Below, in pieces: positions 8,543 through 16,679 of a DNA stretch of 64,000 bases (within the stretch, counting starts at the first letter, position 1; every line of letters begins with the position of its first letter). Under the pieces are notes generated by a model, which saw only the letters and a program-made list of their open reading frames with translations, ran no database searches and had not been told where the DNA came from. The translations under genes were made by a program, and so were the position numbers. This DNA comes from Allobosea sp. 117 (GTDB lineage: Bacteria > Pseudomonadota > Alphaproteobacteria > Rhizobiales > Xanthobacteraceae): contig NZ_JNLC01000016.1 in assembly GCF_000702305.1 (NCBI RefSeq), positions 1 to 64,000 of the forward strand, in the 5' to 3' direction.

Positions 8543-9348
8543 TGCGCCTTGCGCTACTGCAAACCGCCGGCGCCCCCTCCAATGCGCCGGCCGACAATCT
8601 CGACCGCCTCGAGGCGGCGGCCGCGCATGCCGCCGCCGGAGGAGCCGACCTGCTGGTGGCGCCGGAGATGTTCCTCACCGGCTATGCCATCGGCCGCGAG
8701 GCGGCGGCGCGCCATGCCGAGCCGGCCGACGGCCCCTCGGCACGCCGGGCGGCGGCGATCGCGCGGCAGCACCACATCGCGCTCGCCTATGGCTATCCCG
8801 AACGCGGGAGCGACGGGCGCGTCTATAACGCCGCCCTTCTCGTCGATGCCGAAGGCCGATCCGTGCTCGGCTATCGCAAGACGCATCTGTTCGGTGCCGT
8901 CGACCGCGAGATGTTCGCAGCCGGCGAAACGCTCGGCGAAGTGGCGGTGCTTGCCCTGCCCCGCACCGGCCGGACAGTCAGGATCGGCATGCTGATCTGC
9001 TACGACGTCGAGTTCCCGGAAGCCGCGCGCACCCTCGCGCTGGCGGGCGCCGAGCTCATCCTCGTGCCGACGGCAAACATGCCGCCCTGCGAAGCCGCCT
9101 CGCGCGTGCTGGTGCCGGCACGTGCCTGCGAGAACGGCCTGTTCGTCGCCTATGCCAATCGCTGCGGCGGCGATGCGGTGTTCGACTATTACGGCGAGAG
9201 CTGCGTCGCCGGACCCGACGGCCGGGTTATCGCGCTGGCTGGTGGCGGCGAGGAGATCATCTTCGCCGATCTCGATTTCGGCACGATCGCCAAGGCCGTC
9301 GCGGTCAACGCCTATCTGCGCGACCGCCGCGCGGAGCTCTATGGCTGA
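8542..9348 (+). CDS. Nitrilase-superfamily amidase
   Basis: This 268-residue carbon-nitrogen hydrolase has the complete Glu-Lys-Cys catalytic triad. Glu42 is in APEMF, Lys113 in YRKTH and Cys153 in LICYDVEFPE. Members cleave amides or carbamoyl groups in the cytoplasm. The sequence resembles R-selective aliphatic amidases. Its ATG overlaps the TGA of the ureohydrolase gene, so the two are translationally coupled and probably act in one pathway. One possibility, by analogy with the arginine 2-monooxygenase route, is that it converts 4-guanidinobutyramide to 4-guanidinobutyrate, the substrate for the upstream enzyme. N-carbamoylputrescine amidohydrolase is a less likely alternative. Confidence 0.8.
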   Translation: MRLALLQTAGAPSNAPADNLDRLEAAAAHAAAGGADLLVAPEMFLTGYAIGREAAARHAEPADGPSARRAAAIARQHHIALAYGYPERGSDGRVYNAALLVDAEGRSVLGYRKTHLFGAVDREMFAAGETLGEVAVLALPRTGRTVRIGMLICYDVEFPEAARTLALAGAELILVPTANMPPCEAASRVLVPARACENGLFVAYANRCGGDAVFDYYGESCVAGPDGRVIALAGGGEEIIFADLDFGTIAKAVAVNAYLRDRRAELYG

Positions 9349-9354
9349 GCCAAG

Positions 9355-9381
9355 AAAAAGGCCCCGGATCGCTCCGGGGCC
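9355..9381 (-). terminator. Terminator for the MFS transporter gene
   Basis: A perfect 9-base-pair GGCCCCGGA/TCCGGGGCC stem has a short loop. Read on the minus strand it is followed by TTTTTC. It lies 26 bases beyond the transporter stop codon and also separates the two convergent genes. Confidence 0.85.
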
Positions 9382-9407
9382 GAGGCTACGCCACTCCACG
9401 CTGGAGT

Positions 9408-10715
9408 TCAGTGCGCCGTCACACCCGACGCCGGGCTCGGCGTCTCCGCCGTCGCCTGCTCGCCCGAGCGGGCGATGAAACGGCCGCGCAGCGGCTTCAG
9501 CGCGAACAGCGCCAGCAGGGCCGCGCAGGCATTCAGCCCGACCGCGACCGCGAACACCGCGTACCAGCCGTTCGCCGCCGCCAGGATGCTGGCGAGCGGC
9601 ACCAGCAGGGCCGCCGTGCCCTTGGCGGTGTAGAGCATGCCGGCATTGGTCGCGGCGAACTTCGAGCCGAAGGTGTCGCCGCAGGTCGCCGGGAACAGCG
9701 AGTAGATCTCGCCGAACACCCCGAAGAAGACGGCGGTCGCGACCACGAAGACGACCGGATTGGCACCGTGGAAGACCATCACCAGCAGCGCGCAGGCGGC
9801 GGTGCCGAAGGCGATGAACATGGTGTTCTCGCGGCCGATGCGGTCCGAGACGTAGCCGAACAGCGGGCGGCCGAAGCCGTCGAAGATGCGGTCCAGCGAG
9901 ATGGCGAGCGTGAGCGCGGCAGCCTGCAGGCCGAGCAGGTTCACCGGCACGTCGGCGACGCCGAGGTCGTGGGCGATCGGGCCGATCTGCGCCGCCGCCA
10001 TCAGGCCGCCGGAGGCGACCATCACGAACATCAGATAAAGCAGCCAGAACACCGGCTTGGTGACGGTCTGCGCCGGCCGGTAATCGACCTTGCTCTGCGG
10101 CAGGCCGGTCGCCTTCTTGGGCGGCGCCACCTTCTGCTTGGGCGGATAGAGGAACTGCGCGGCGATGAACACCACGACGCCCTGGCCGATGCCGAACCAC
10201 AGGAAGGCCTGCTCATAGCCGCTGCTGGCGATCATGTTGGCGATCGGAACGACGGTGAGCGCGGCGCCGGCGCCGAAGCCGGCTGCGGTGGCGCCGGCGG
10301 CGAGGCCTCGGCGATAGGGGAACCATTTCAGCGCGTTGCCGACGCAGGTGCCGTAGACCGAGCCGGCGCCGATGCCGCCGAACACGGCGCCGGCATAGAG
10401 CATGAAGAGCGACGAGGCCTGCGAGTTGATGACCCAGGCGATGGCGATCATGACGGCGCCGAAGGTCAGGACGATGCGCGGGCCGTAGCGGTCGACGAAC
10501 CATGCCTCGACCGGCACCAGCCAAGTCTCGGTCAGCACGAACAGGGTGAAGGCGGTCTGGATCGCCGCCCGCCCCCAATGGTGCTTGGCGTCGATCGGGT
10601 CGACGAACAGCGTCCAGCCATATTGAAGGTTGGCGATCATCGCCATGCAGAGAATGCCGCACGCAAGCTGGAACCAGGGTTCCCAGGGGCGGACGGAGAC
10701 GTCCTTGCTTTCCAT
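9408..10715 (-). CDS. MFS transporter, oxalate/formate antiporter type
   Basis: This is a 435-residue inner-membrane carrier with about twelve hydrophobic segments and a central loop rich in Lys and Pro (KQKVAPPKKATG, near residue 215). Diagnostic features are the first-helix region NLQYGWTLFVDPI, the loop 2-3 motif WFVDRYGPR, and the loop 8-9 motif GYVSDRIGREN. These match the OxlT branch of the MFS, which exchanges small carboxylates such as oxalate and formate. No oxalyl-CoA decarboxylase or formyl-CoA transferase gene lies nearby, so the real substrate is open. The start has a GAGGAAA ribosome-binding site. A palindromic operator lies about 170 bases upstream. Confidence 0.8.
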   Translation of the reverse strand: MESKDVSVRPWEPWFQLACGILCMAMIANLQYGWTLFVDPIDAKHHWGRAAIQTAFTLFVLTETWLVPVEAWFVDRYGPRIVLTFGAVMIAIAWVINSQASSLFMLYAGAVFGGIGAGSVYGTCVGNALKWFPYRRGLAAGATAAGFGAGAALTVVPIANMIASSGYEQAFLWFGIGQGVVVFIAAQFLYPPKQKVAPPKKATGLPQSKVDYRPAQTVTKPVFWLLYLMFVMVASGGLMAAAQIGPIAHDLGVADVPVNLLGLQAAALTLAISLDRIFDGFGRPLFGYVSDRIGRENTMFIAFGTAACALLVMVFHGANPVVFVVATAVFFGVFGEIYSLFPATCGDTFGSKFAATNAGMLYTAKGTAALLVPLASILAAANGWYAVFAVAVGLNACAALLALFALKPLRGRFIARSGEQATAETPSPASGVTAH

Positions 10716-11112
10716 GATGTTTCCTCGACCTCATCAGACCCGCGGCTCTTCTGGTCCGGCCGCTTCAGCATTTCGGGTATTGCCCGCCGACACGCGCACC
10801 ACCGCCGCGACGCCGACGGCTGCCGGCCTCACGTCAGGTCACTCAATCGAAAGTAGATCTTACGTTTCGTAATTTCGACGAGCGACATATACCGTGGTGC
10901 ACGGTATATTATCGACAAGTAGCATGATTACGGAATGTTTCAACTGACGAATATGTAATGTTTTGCTTACGTATGGTCACGAGTCTAAGCTCGAGCAATC
11001 AGTAAAAATAAACCATTACTTAATATAGAGGCGAACCATCAATCGACGTCGTTATGCATCTTCACTTCATGACGCAACGTTGTGCGCCATATGCGAACGT
11101 ATGCCGACATAC
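10716..11112. other. AT-rich control region upstream of the MFS transporter
   Basis: No gene is visible in about 400 bases. Bases 10855-11110 are strikingly AT-rich for this genome (for example AGTAAAAATAAACCATTACTTAATATAGAGG near 11000-11030). The region is the promoter side of the MFS gene only, because the next gene is on the same strand and ends at 11189. It contains the palindrome at 10887-10909. Confidence 0.6.
10887..10909. promoter_or_regulatory. Palindromic operator candidate
   Basis: ATATACCGTG and CACGGTATAT form a perfect 10-base inverted repeat with a 3-base centre (GTG). It sits about 170 bases upstream of the MFS start codon. The size and symmetry suit a dimeric one-component regulator, for example of the GntR or LysR type, but no regulator gene is adjacent. 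Confidence 0.55.
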
Positions 11113-11140
11113 AAAAAGCGCCGGGGCGAACCCCGACGCT
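11113..11140 (-). terminator. Terminator after the aldehyde dehydrogenase gene
   Basis: The stem AGCGCCGGGG/CCCCGACGCT (one mismatch) has a CGAA loop. On the minus strand it is followed by TTTTTGT. It lies about 50 bases past the dehydrogenase stop codon. Confidence 0.85.
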
Positions 11141-11188
11141 CGGTAAGATGAAGTCGATCCTGCAGTGGAGGCGCGCAGAAACCGTGCG

Positions 11189-12664
11189 TCAGGCGAGGCC
11201 GGCGACCAGCACGTATTTCTTGTCGACGAACTCGTCGATGCCGTGATGCGAGCCCTCGCGCCCCATGCCGCTCTCCTTCACGCCGCCGAACGGCGCGAGC
11301 TCGGTGGAGATCAGGCCCGAATTGACGCCGACGATCCCGTATTCCAGGCTCTCCGCCACGCGGAAGACGCGTCCCACGTCGCGCGAGTAGAAATAGGCAG
11401 CGAGGCCGAACTCGGTATCGTTGGCGGCGGCCACCACATCCGCCTCAGTCTCGAAGCGGAACACCGGGGCCACTGGCCCGAAGGTCTCCTCGCGCGCGAC
11501 CGCCATCTCGCGGGTGACGCCGGAGACCACGGTCGGCTCGAAATAGGTGCCACCCAGCGCGTGGCGACGGCCGCCGGACACGATGGTCGCACCCTTCGAG
11601 ACCGCATCGGCGAGATGCGCCTCCACCTTCTCCACCGCGGCGGCGTTGATCAGCGGCCCTTGGGTGACGCCGTCCTGCGTGCCGTCTCCGACCTTCAGCT
11701 TGGCGACGGCGGCGGCGAGCTTCTCGACGAAGGCATCGTAGATGCCGGACTGCGCATAGATGCGGTTCGCGCAGACGCAGGTCTGGCCCATGTTGCGGAA
11801 CTTCGAGAGCATGGCCCCTTCGATGGCCGCGTCGACATCGGCATCGTCGAAGACGACGAAGGGCGCGTTGCCGCCGAGTTCCAGCGCGACCTTCTTCACC
11901 GTCGAGGAGGACTGGCTCATCAACAGCTTGCCGATCTCGGTGGAGCCGGTGAAGCTCACCAGCCGCACCGCCGGATGGGTGGTGAGCACACCGCCGATGG
12001 CGGAGGCGGACCCGGTGATGACGTTCAGCGCGCCGGCCGGCAGGCCGGCCCGCTCCGCCAGCACCGCGAGCGCGAGCGCGGTGAGCGGCGTTTCCGTTGC
12101 CGGCTTCACGACTGCCGTACAGCCGGTCGCCAAAGCCGGAGCGACCTTGCGGGTGATCATCGCCGCCGGGAAGTTCCACGGCGTGATCGCCGCGACGACG
12201 CCGGTCGGCTGGCGCAGCACGAGGATGCGCGCATCGGCGCGATGGCTCGGCAGCGTCTCGCCGGCGATGCGCTTGGCCTCCTCGGCATAGAACTCGACGA
12301 AACCGGCGGCATAGTCGATCTCGCCCCTCGCCTCGGCCAGCGGCTTGCCCTGCTCGGAGGTGAGGATCAAGGCGAGGTCGTCACGATTGGCGATTATGAG
12401 ATCGAACCAGCGGCGCAGCACGATCGAGCGCTCCTTGGCGGTCTTCGCCGCCCAGGGCTTGAACGCGGCGGAGGCCGCCTCAACCGCCTTGGTCGTCTCC
12501 TCCGCGCCGAACTTCGGCACCCGCGCGATGACGCCGCCGGTGGCCGGGTTGGTGACGTCGATGGCGGGCGAGCCGGACCAGCCCCCGTTCACGAAGCATT
12601 GCTGGCGCAGAAGCGCGGGGTCCTTGAGGGGAAGTGAGGCGAAATTCCGCTCGACGGTGTTCAT
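11189..12664 (-). CDS. gabD: NAD(P)-dependent succinate-semialdehyde dehydrogenase
   Basis: This 491-residue aldehyde dehydrogenase oxidises succinate semialdehyde to succinate, the last step of GABA degradation. The NAD-binding signature ITPWNFP is near residue 165. The catalytic glutamate lies in LELGGNAPF near residue 262. The catalytic cysteine is Cys296 in GQTCVCANR, where the paired cysteine two residues later is typical of the GabD group. The C-terminal PFGGVKESGMGREGS motif is present. The start was placed at the ATG preceded by GGAGGAAAA; the frame is open further upstream but without a better site. It could act downstream of the guanidinobutyrate-type enzymes encoded nearby. Glutarate-semialdehyde specificity is an alternative. 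Confidence 0.88.
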   Translation of the reverse strand: MNTVERNFASLPLKDPALLRQQCFVNGGWSGSPAIDVTNPATGGVIARVPKFGAEETTKAVEAASAAFKPWAAKTAKERSIVLRRWFDLIIANRDDLALILTSEQGKPLAEARGEIDYAAGFVEFYAEEAKRIAGETLPSHRADARILVLRQPTGVVAAITPWNFPAAMITRKVAPALATGCTAVVKPATETPLTALALAVLAERAGLPAGALNVITGSASAIGGVLTTHPAVRLVSFTGSTEIGKLLMSQSSSTVKKVALELGGNAPFVVFDDADVDAAIEGAMLSKFRNMGQTCVCANRIYAQSGIYDAFVEKLAAAVAKLKVGDGTQDGVTQGPLINAAAVEKVEAHLADAVSKGATIVSGGRRHALGGTYFEPTVVSGVTREMAVAREETFGPVAPVFRFETEADVVAAANDTEFGLAAYFYSRDVGRVFRVAESLEYGIVGVNSGLISTELAPFGGVKESGMGREGSHHGIDEFVDKKYVLVAGLA

Positions 12665-12842
12665 GATTTTCCTCCCTGCTGCGGCATCGTTGTGGTCGCG
12701 CGGCGCAAGCAGCTTCCATCGTGTAGGCCTTGTCAACCCGGCAGGCCGCGTGGACAGGGCATGGAAGCGCCATAGCTGGAACCGGCGAGCCTCCAGCGGG
12801 TTCCCATACCGCCCGCATCACGCGGGTACAGGAGCCCGCCGG

Positions 12843-12986
12843 ATGAGCCGCACCGTCCTCTACGCCGTGATCGCCGTTCTCGCCGTCGTCGTCGGCGTCC
12901 TCGCCTACCAGGCCTATGAGCGCGACCAGAACACCATGCAGATCGAGGTCGGGCCGAAGGGAATCAAGGTCGATCCACCCGGCTGA
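12843..12986 (+). CDS. Small single-pass membrane protein, 47 residues
   Basis: This is a short protein with one N-terminal hydrophobic helix (about residues 5-22, rich in Val, Leu and Ala). A 25-residue hydrophilic tail ends in a GPKGIKVDPPG-like segment. An ACAGGAG ribosome-binding site lies at a suitable distance. The pattern of a helix plus a short Lys/Asp tail resembles small inner-membrane proteins common in Hyphomicrobiales, for which no role is known. It stands alone, divergent from the dehydrogenase gene. Confidence 0.55.
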   Translation: MSRTVLYAVIAVLAVVVGVLAYQAYERDQNTMQIEVGPKGIKVDPPG

Positions 12987-13186
12987 GCGGTAACCTGCGA
13001 CTGAGCCTCCCCATCGCCTCTGGCGCCGCGACCGCTCGACGGTCGATCAGCCTGCCAACGACGCGCACGATGCGTGGTCGGCGAAAACGAAATTCATTCG
13101 AACGCCGTCAAACAACGGTAGTGTGCATCTGCGAAGGGCGGCATACTCAACGGCACGCGCCCTGAATTCAAAGAGCAGATCACGAC

Positions 13187-16057
13187 ATGTCTCTCTGGAC
13201 GCCTGCAAGAATCATCGTGCCCGACCACTACCCCACGATCCAGGCTGCAATAGACGCGGTGCAGCCAGATACCCGCATCTACATAGACGGCCTGCTCGGA
13301 CCAGAGACAGTCGCGGTTACCAAGAACGGGATCGGTATCTACTACGACTATTACACTTACCCCGTTACCTATAATCTTGCCTCTGGTGTGACGAGATTTT
13401 CTGTTGGCGGCACCAACAAGGATGTGGTCGTCAACGGATCGGCGGACGACAACCAGATTTCCGGGAACAGCGTCGGCTCTCCGGTCTATGGCTATACGTT
13501 CCATGGCGGGGCAGGAAACGACCGGCTTTCCAGCGATGCCAGCGACAACCGGTATTACGGAGACGACTGGTTCTACGGAGATGACGGCAACGACACGCTG
13601 ACCAGCGGGGGTGGCAATGATCATCTCTATGGCGGCTCCGGCGCCGACACGCTGGATGCCGGGCCCGGCAACGACATTCTGAACGGCGGGGCCGGCAACG
13701 ACACACTGAACGGCGGCGCTGGCGTCGACTGGGCCGACTTCGGCGACATTTCCGGGACGATGACGCTGGTTCTTCCCGAGCCGGTGAACGGCCATTTCAC
13801 CACCGTGGTCACGACGTCGCAGGGAACCGACACGCTGATCGACGTGGAGAACGTCGCCGCCGGAGCCGGCGCCGACAGCCTGAAAGGCAACAGCCTCGAC
13901 AACTGGCTGCGCGGGCGCGGCGGGAACGACACGCTGGACGGCGGCGCGGGCTCCGACTGGGCGGACTATGTCGAGGCCACCGGCGCCGTCACGGTGACGC
14001 TGACCGGCGTCGTCGACGGGCACGCCCGGGGTACCTCCTCGGGCGCCGACGGCGCCGACACGCTCATCGACATCGAGAACCTCGCCGGATCGACCTTCGC
14101 CGACGTGCTGACCGGCGATGACGGCGCCAACACGCTGCGCGGAAACGCCGGCGACGACGTTCTGAACGGCGGCGCGGGCTCCGACTGGGCGGATTACGGC
14201 GATGCCGCCGACAGAGTCACGGTCTCGCTGGCCAGCGGCTCCTCCTCGGGGGCGGATGGCGCCGACACGCTGATCGACATCGAGAACCTCGCCGGCTCGC
14301 AATATGCCGACCGGTTGACGGGCGACGATGGCGACAACTGGCTGCGCGGACGCGAGGGATCAAACACCCTGGACGGTGGCGCCGGTTCCGACTGGGCCGA
14401 CTACAGCGAAGCCAGCGGCGCGGTCTACGCCAGCTTGAGATATGGAGGCCGTGGCTATGCCAGCTTCAGCGGGCCCGCCAATGATGGTTCGGACAACCTG
14501 ACCAGCATCGAGAACTTCGCCGGCTCCAGCTTCGCCGATCAGTTGAAGGGTTACACCAATGACAACTGGCTGCGCGGACGCGGCGGCGACGATGTGATCA
14601 TCGGCTATGGCGGCTTCGACTGGGCGGACTATGCCGACGCCACCGGCGCCGTCACCGTGACGCTGACGGGCGTGGTCAACGGGCGCGCCCGGGGCGTGTC
14701 GGCGGGTGCGGACGGAAACGACACGCTCTACGACATCGAGGGCCTCGCCGGCTCGCAATATGCCGACACGCTGACCGGCGACGAGTTGGGCAACTGGCTG
14801 CGCGGACGCGGCGGGAACGACACGCTCAACGGCGGCACGGGCATCGACACCGCCGACTATGCCGAGGCCTCCGGCTCGGTGATCGTGACGCTGACGGATG
14901 CCGTCGGCGGCTCGACCGGCGGCTCCTCCTCGGGCCCCGACGGCAACGACACGCTGATCGACATCGAGAATCTGCGCGGCAGCGCCCATGACGACTGGCT
15001 GGCCGGAAACTCCGGCGCGAACCGGCTGGTCGGCCTCGGCGGCCAGGACCATCTCGACGGAGGACGCGGCAATGATCTGCTGATCGGCGGGACGGGCGAC
15101 GACGCCTATGTCGTCGATTCCGGCCTCGACGTGGTGCAGGAGAAGGCCGACGAAGGCTTCGACTGGGTCGAGTCCTCCGTCACCTACGCGCTGTCGGCCA
15201 ATGTCGAGGAGCTGATCCTGACGGGCTCCACCGCCGTGCGGGGCAAGGGCAACTCGCTCGACAACGCGATCAGCGGCAACGACATCGCCAATTTCCTCTA
15301 CGGCCTCGCCGGCAACGACTTCATCTTCGGCGGCGACGGAGCCGACGTCATCGACGGCGGCAAGGGTGCCGACCAGCTCTTCGGCCAGAGCGGCAACGAT
15401 ACCTTCCTCGCCTCCGAGGCGGGCGACTTCTCGGACGGCGGCACCGGGATCGACACGGTCGACTACAGCGACGTCGGCGCGGTGTTCGTCTATCTCGACG
15501 CCTCCTTCGCCAATGGCGGCCTCGCCAAGGGCGACCAGTTCCTCAGCATCGAGAACGTCTTCGGCTCCGACACGGGCGCCGACACGCTGGTCGGCGACGC
15601 GGTGCGCAACCGCCTGATCGGCAATGGCGGGGACGATACGCTCTATGGCCGCGCCGGCGACGATGCGCTGGAAGGCCGCGACGGTGACGACCGCCTGTTC
15701 GGCGAGGCCGGCGACGACGCGCTGAACGGCGGCGCGGGCGCCGACGTGTTCGGCTTCAAGCTGGCGCCGTCGCTCGGCGGCTATGATAGGATCAGGGACT
15801 TCGAGCACGGCATCGACACGCTCGAGATCGACGCTTCGGCCTTCGGCGGCGGCCTCGTCGCCGGCGGGACGATCGATCTCATCGTGGGCGCGAGCCCGAC
15901 ATCGGACGGCTTTTCCGAGGGCGTGTTCCTCTATGACACGGATGACGGCGCGCTGCGCTGGGACGCCGACGGGCAAGGCGGGGATGTCGCGGTCGCGATC
16001 GTAAAGCTGGCGAACCTGCCGACCCTGACGGCCGACGACTTCGCGATCATTGCGTGA
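13187..16057 (+). CDS. Large RTX (hemolysin-type calcium-binding repeat) protein
   Basis: This 956-residue acidic protein is rich in GGxGxDx(L/I/V/W) nonapeptides, which form calcium-binding beta rolls in type I-secreted proteins. The N-terminus (residues 8-40) has a VPDHYPTIQAAID segment like the start of pectin-lyase-fold domains, but the fold does not continue. Residues of about 110-160 are a compact RTX block. Residues of about 215-620 are five to six tandem units of 75-80 residues, each with NWLRGRGG, an RTX turn, SDWADY and DTLIDIENLAGS. Further RTX blocks follow. The last 100 residues match the usual RTX C-terminus (DRIRDFEHGIDTLEID, and a final LTADDFAIIA), which carries the secretion signal. 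There is no signal peptide and no adjacent ABC exporter. A surface or secreted structural role is likely. Confidence 0.85.
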   Translation: MSLWTPARIIVPDHYPTIQAAIDAVQPDTRIYIDGLLGPETVAVTKNGIGIYYDYYTYPVTYNLASGVTRFSVGGTNKDVVVNGSADDNQISGNSVGSPVYGYTFHGGAGNDRLSSDASDNRYYGDDWFYGDDGNDTLTSGGGNDHLYGGSGADTLDAGPGNDILNGGAGNDTLNGGAGVDWADFGDISGTMTLVLPEPVNGHFTTVVTTSQGTDTLIDVENVAAGAGADSLKGNSLDNWLRGRGGNDTLDGGAGSDWADYVEATGAVTVTLTGVVDGHARGTSSGADGADTLIDIENLAGSTFADVLTGDDGANTLRGNAGDDVLNGGAGSDWADYGDAADRVTVSLASGSSSGADGADTLIDIENLAGSQYADRLTGDDGDNWLRGREGSNTLDGGAGSDWADYSEASGAVYASLRYGGRGYASFSGPANDGSDNLTSIENFAGSSFADQLKGYTNDNWLRGRGGDDVIIGYGGFDWADYADATGAVTVTLTGVVNGRARGVSAGADGNDTLYDIEGLAGSQYADTLTGDELGNWLRGRGGNDTLNGGTGIDTADYAEASGSVIVTLTDAVGGSTGGSSSGPDGNDTLIDIENLRGSAHDDWLAGNSGANRLVGLGGQDHLDGGRGNDLLIGGTGDDAYVVDSGLDVVQEKADEGFDWVESSVTYALSANVEELILTGSTAVRGKGNSLDNAISGNDIANFLYGLAGNDFIFGGDGADVIDGGKGADQLFGQSGNDTFLASEAGDFSDGGTGIDTVDYSDVGAVFVYLDASFANGGLAKGDQFLSIENVFGSDTGADTLVGDAVRNRLIGNGGDDTLYGRAGDDALEGRDGDDRLFGEAGDDALNGGAGADVFGFKLAPSLGGYDRIRDFEHGIDTLEIDASAFGGGLVAGGTIDLIVGASPTSDGFSEGVFLYDTDDGALRWDADGQGGDVAVAIVKLANLPTLTADDFAIIA
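13898..14970 (+). repeat. In-gene tandem repeats of about 220-240 bases
   Basis: The RTX gene contains direct repeats recognisable at DNA level. One example is the block at 13979-14033 compared with 14641-14695, which are nearly identical. The string AACTGGCTGCGCGGACGCG or a close variant recurs near 13898, 14337, 14571 and 14791. Units differ by a few substitutions and small indels, as expected for recent tandem duplication or homogenisation. Confidence 0.75.
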
Positions 16058-16089
16058 GGCATGGGCCCGGACGGTGATGCCCTGAACGC

Positions 16090-16410
16090 ATGGAACGAAC
16101 CCCGCCGGGCCGGCGGGCCGCCGAGGAATCGCTGCCGCTGCGGGACACCTTCGCCGTGCTGTCTTCGTATCGGTGTGGATGCTGTTCGGACACCCCTTCG
16201 CCACCGCCGTGCTGATCTTGGCGAGCCTTGCCCAGATCGGCGAATTCTCCTTCATCCTCGCGAAGCTGGGCGTGCGCCTGCAGCTCGTCCCCGAGACCGG
16301 CGGGATCTGATCCTCGCAGGGGCCTCTTTTCGATCGTCGGCAATCCGATCGCGTTCATGATCGCCGACCGGATAGCGGCCCGCCACGAGCGGCGGGCGAG
16401 CAACGCGTGA
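16090..16410 (+). pseudogene. Remnant of a Kef/YbaL-type cation:proton antiporter
   Basis: Three reading frames together spell the membrane core of a CPA2-family antiporter. AEESLPLRDTFAVL (bases 16120-16161) is followed after a one-base deletion by FVSVWMLFGHPF...ILASLAQIGEFSFILAKLG (to about 16300). Further one-base deletions near 16300 and 16322 restore RDLILAGA and then FSIVGNPIAFMIADRIAARHERR, ending at a TGA. Compared with intact YbaL/KefB-like proteins, about 100 residues are also missing between the MLF and SLAQIGEF motifs, and the whole N-terminal half and any C-terminal TrkA domain are absent. This is a dead fragment lying between the RTX gene and the arginine deiminase operon. Confidence 0.75.
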
Positions 16411-16679
16411 TTCGCCGGCTTTGGACCGTCTTCGCCCAGCTTCGCCTGCACTGTCGATGTGTTCGACTCAGGCTGGGCGATCGGGCGCCTGCGCCGGCAA
16501 TCCGGGCCGTTCGCGCCGCGGATCGGAGGGCTCGGCCGCGTAACATACGGTAAGATACTTCAGGTCGCGTGGCCCCGCTGCTCTGCTGGCTCCGTTCAGC
16601 GCCGGCAGCCCCGGAAGGGAGCGGCATTCCGCGGGGGATATGTACGAACCTCGCGCCGGCGCCCAGAGGGCGTACCAAC
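16411..16679. promoter_or_regulatory. Upstream region of the arginine deiminase operon
   Basis: These 269 bases contain no gene and must hold the operon promoter. I looked for a TTGAT-N4-ATCAA box, expected if FNR/Anr controls the operon, and did not find a good match. The ribosome-binding site before the ATG at 16680 is weak (AGAGGG about 10 bases upstream). Confidence 0.35.

Noticed and set aside
13560-15740. Regular repeats suggestive of a CRISPR array
   Set aside because: They are coding tandem repeats and RTX nonapeptides in one long reading frame, without the spacer/repeat structure of an array.
16480-16679. FNR/Anr box before the arginine deiminase operon
   Set aside because: No sequence close to TTGAT-N4-ATCAA was found in the 269 bases upstream of the first permease gene.
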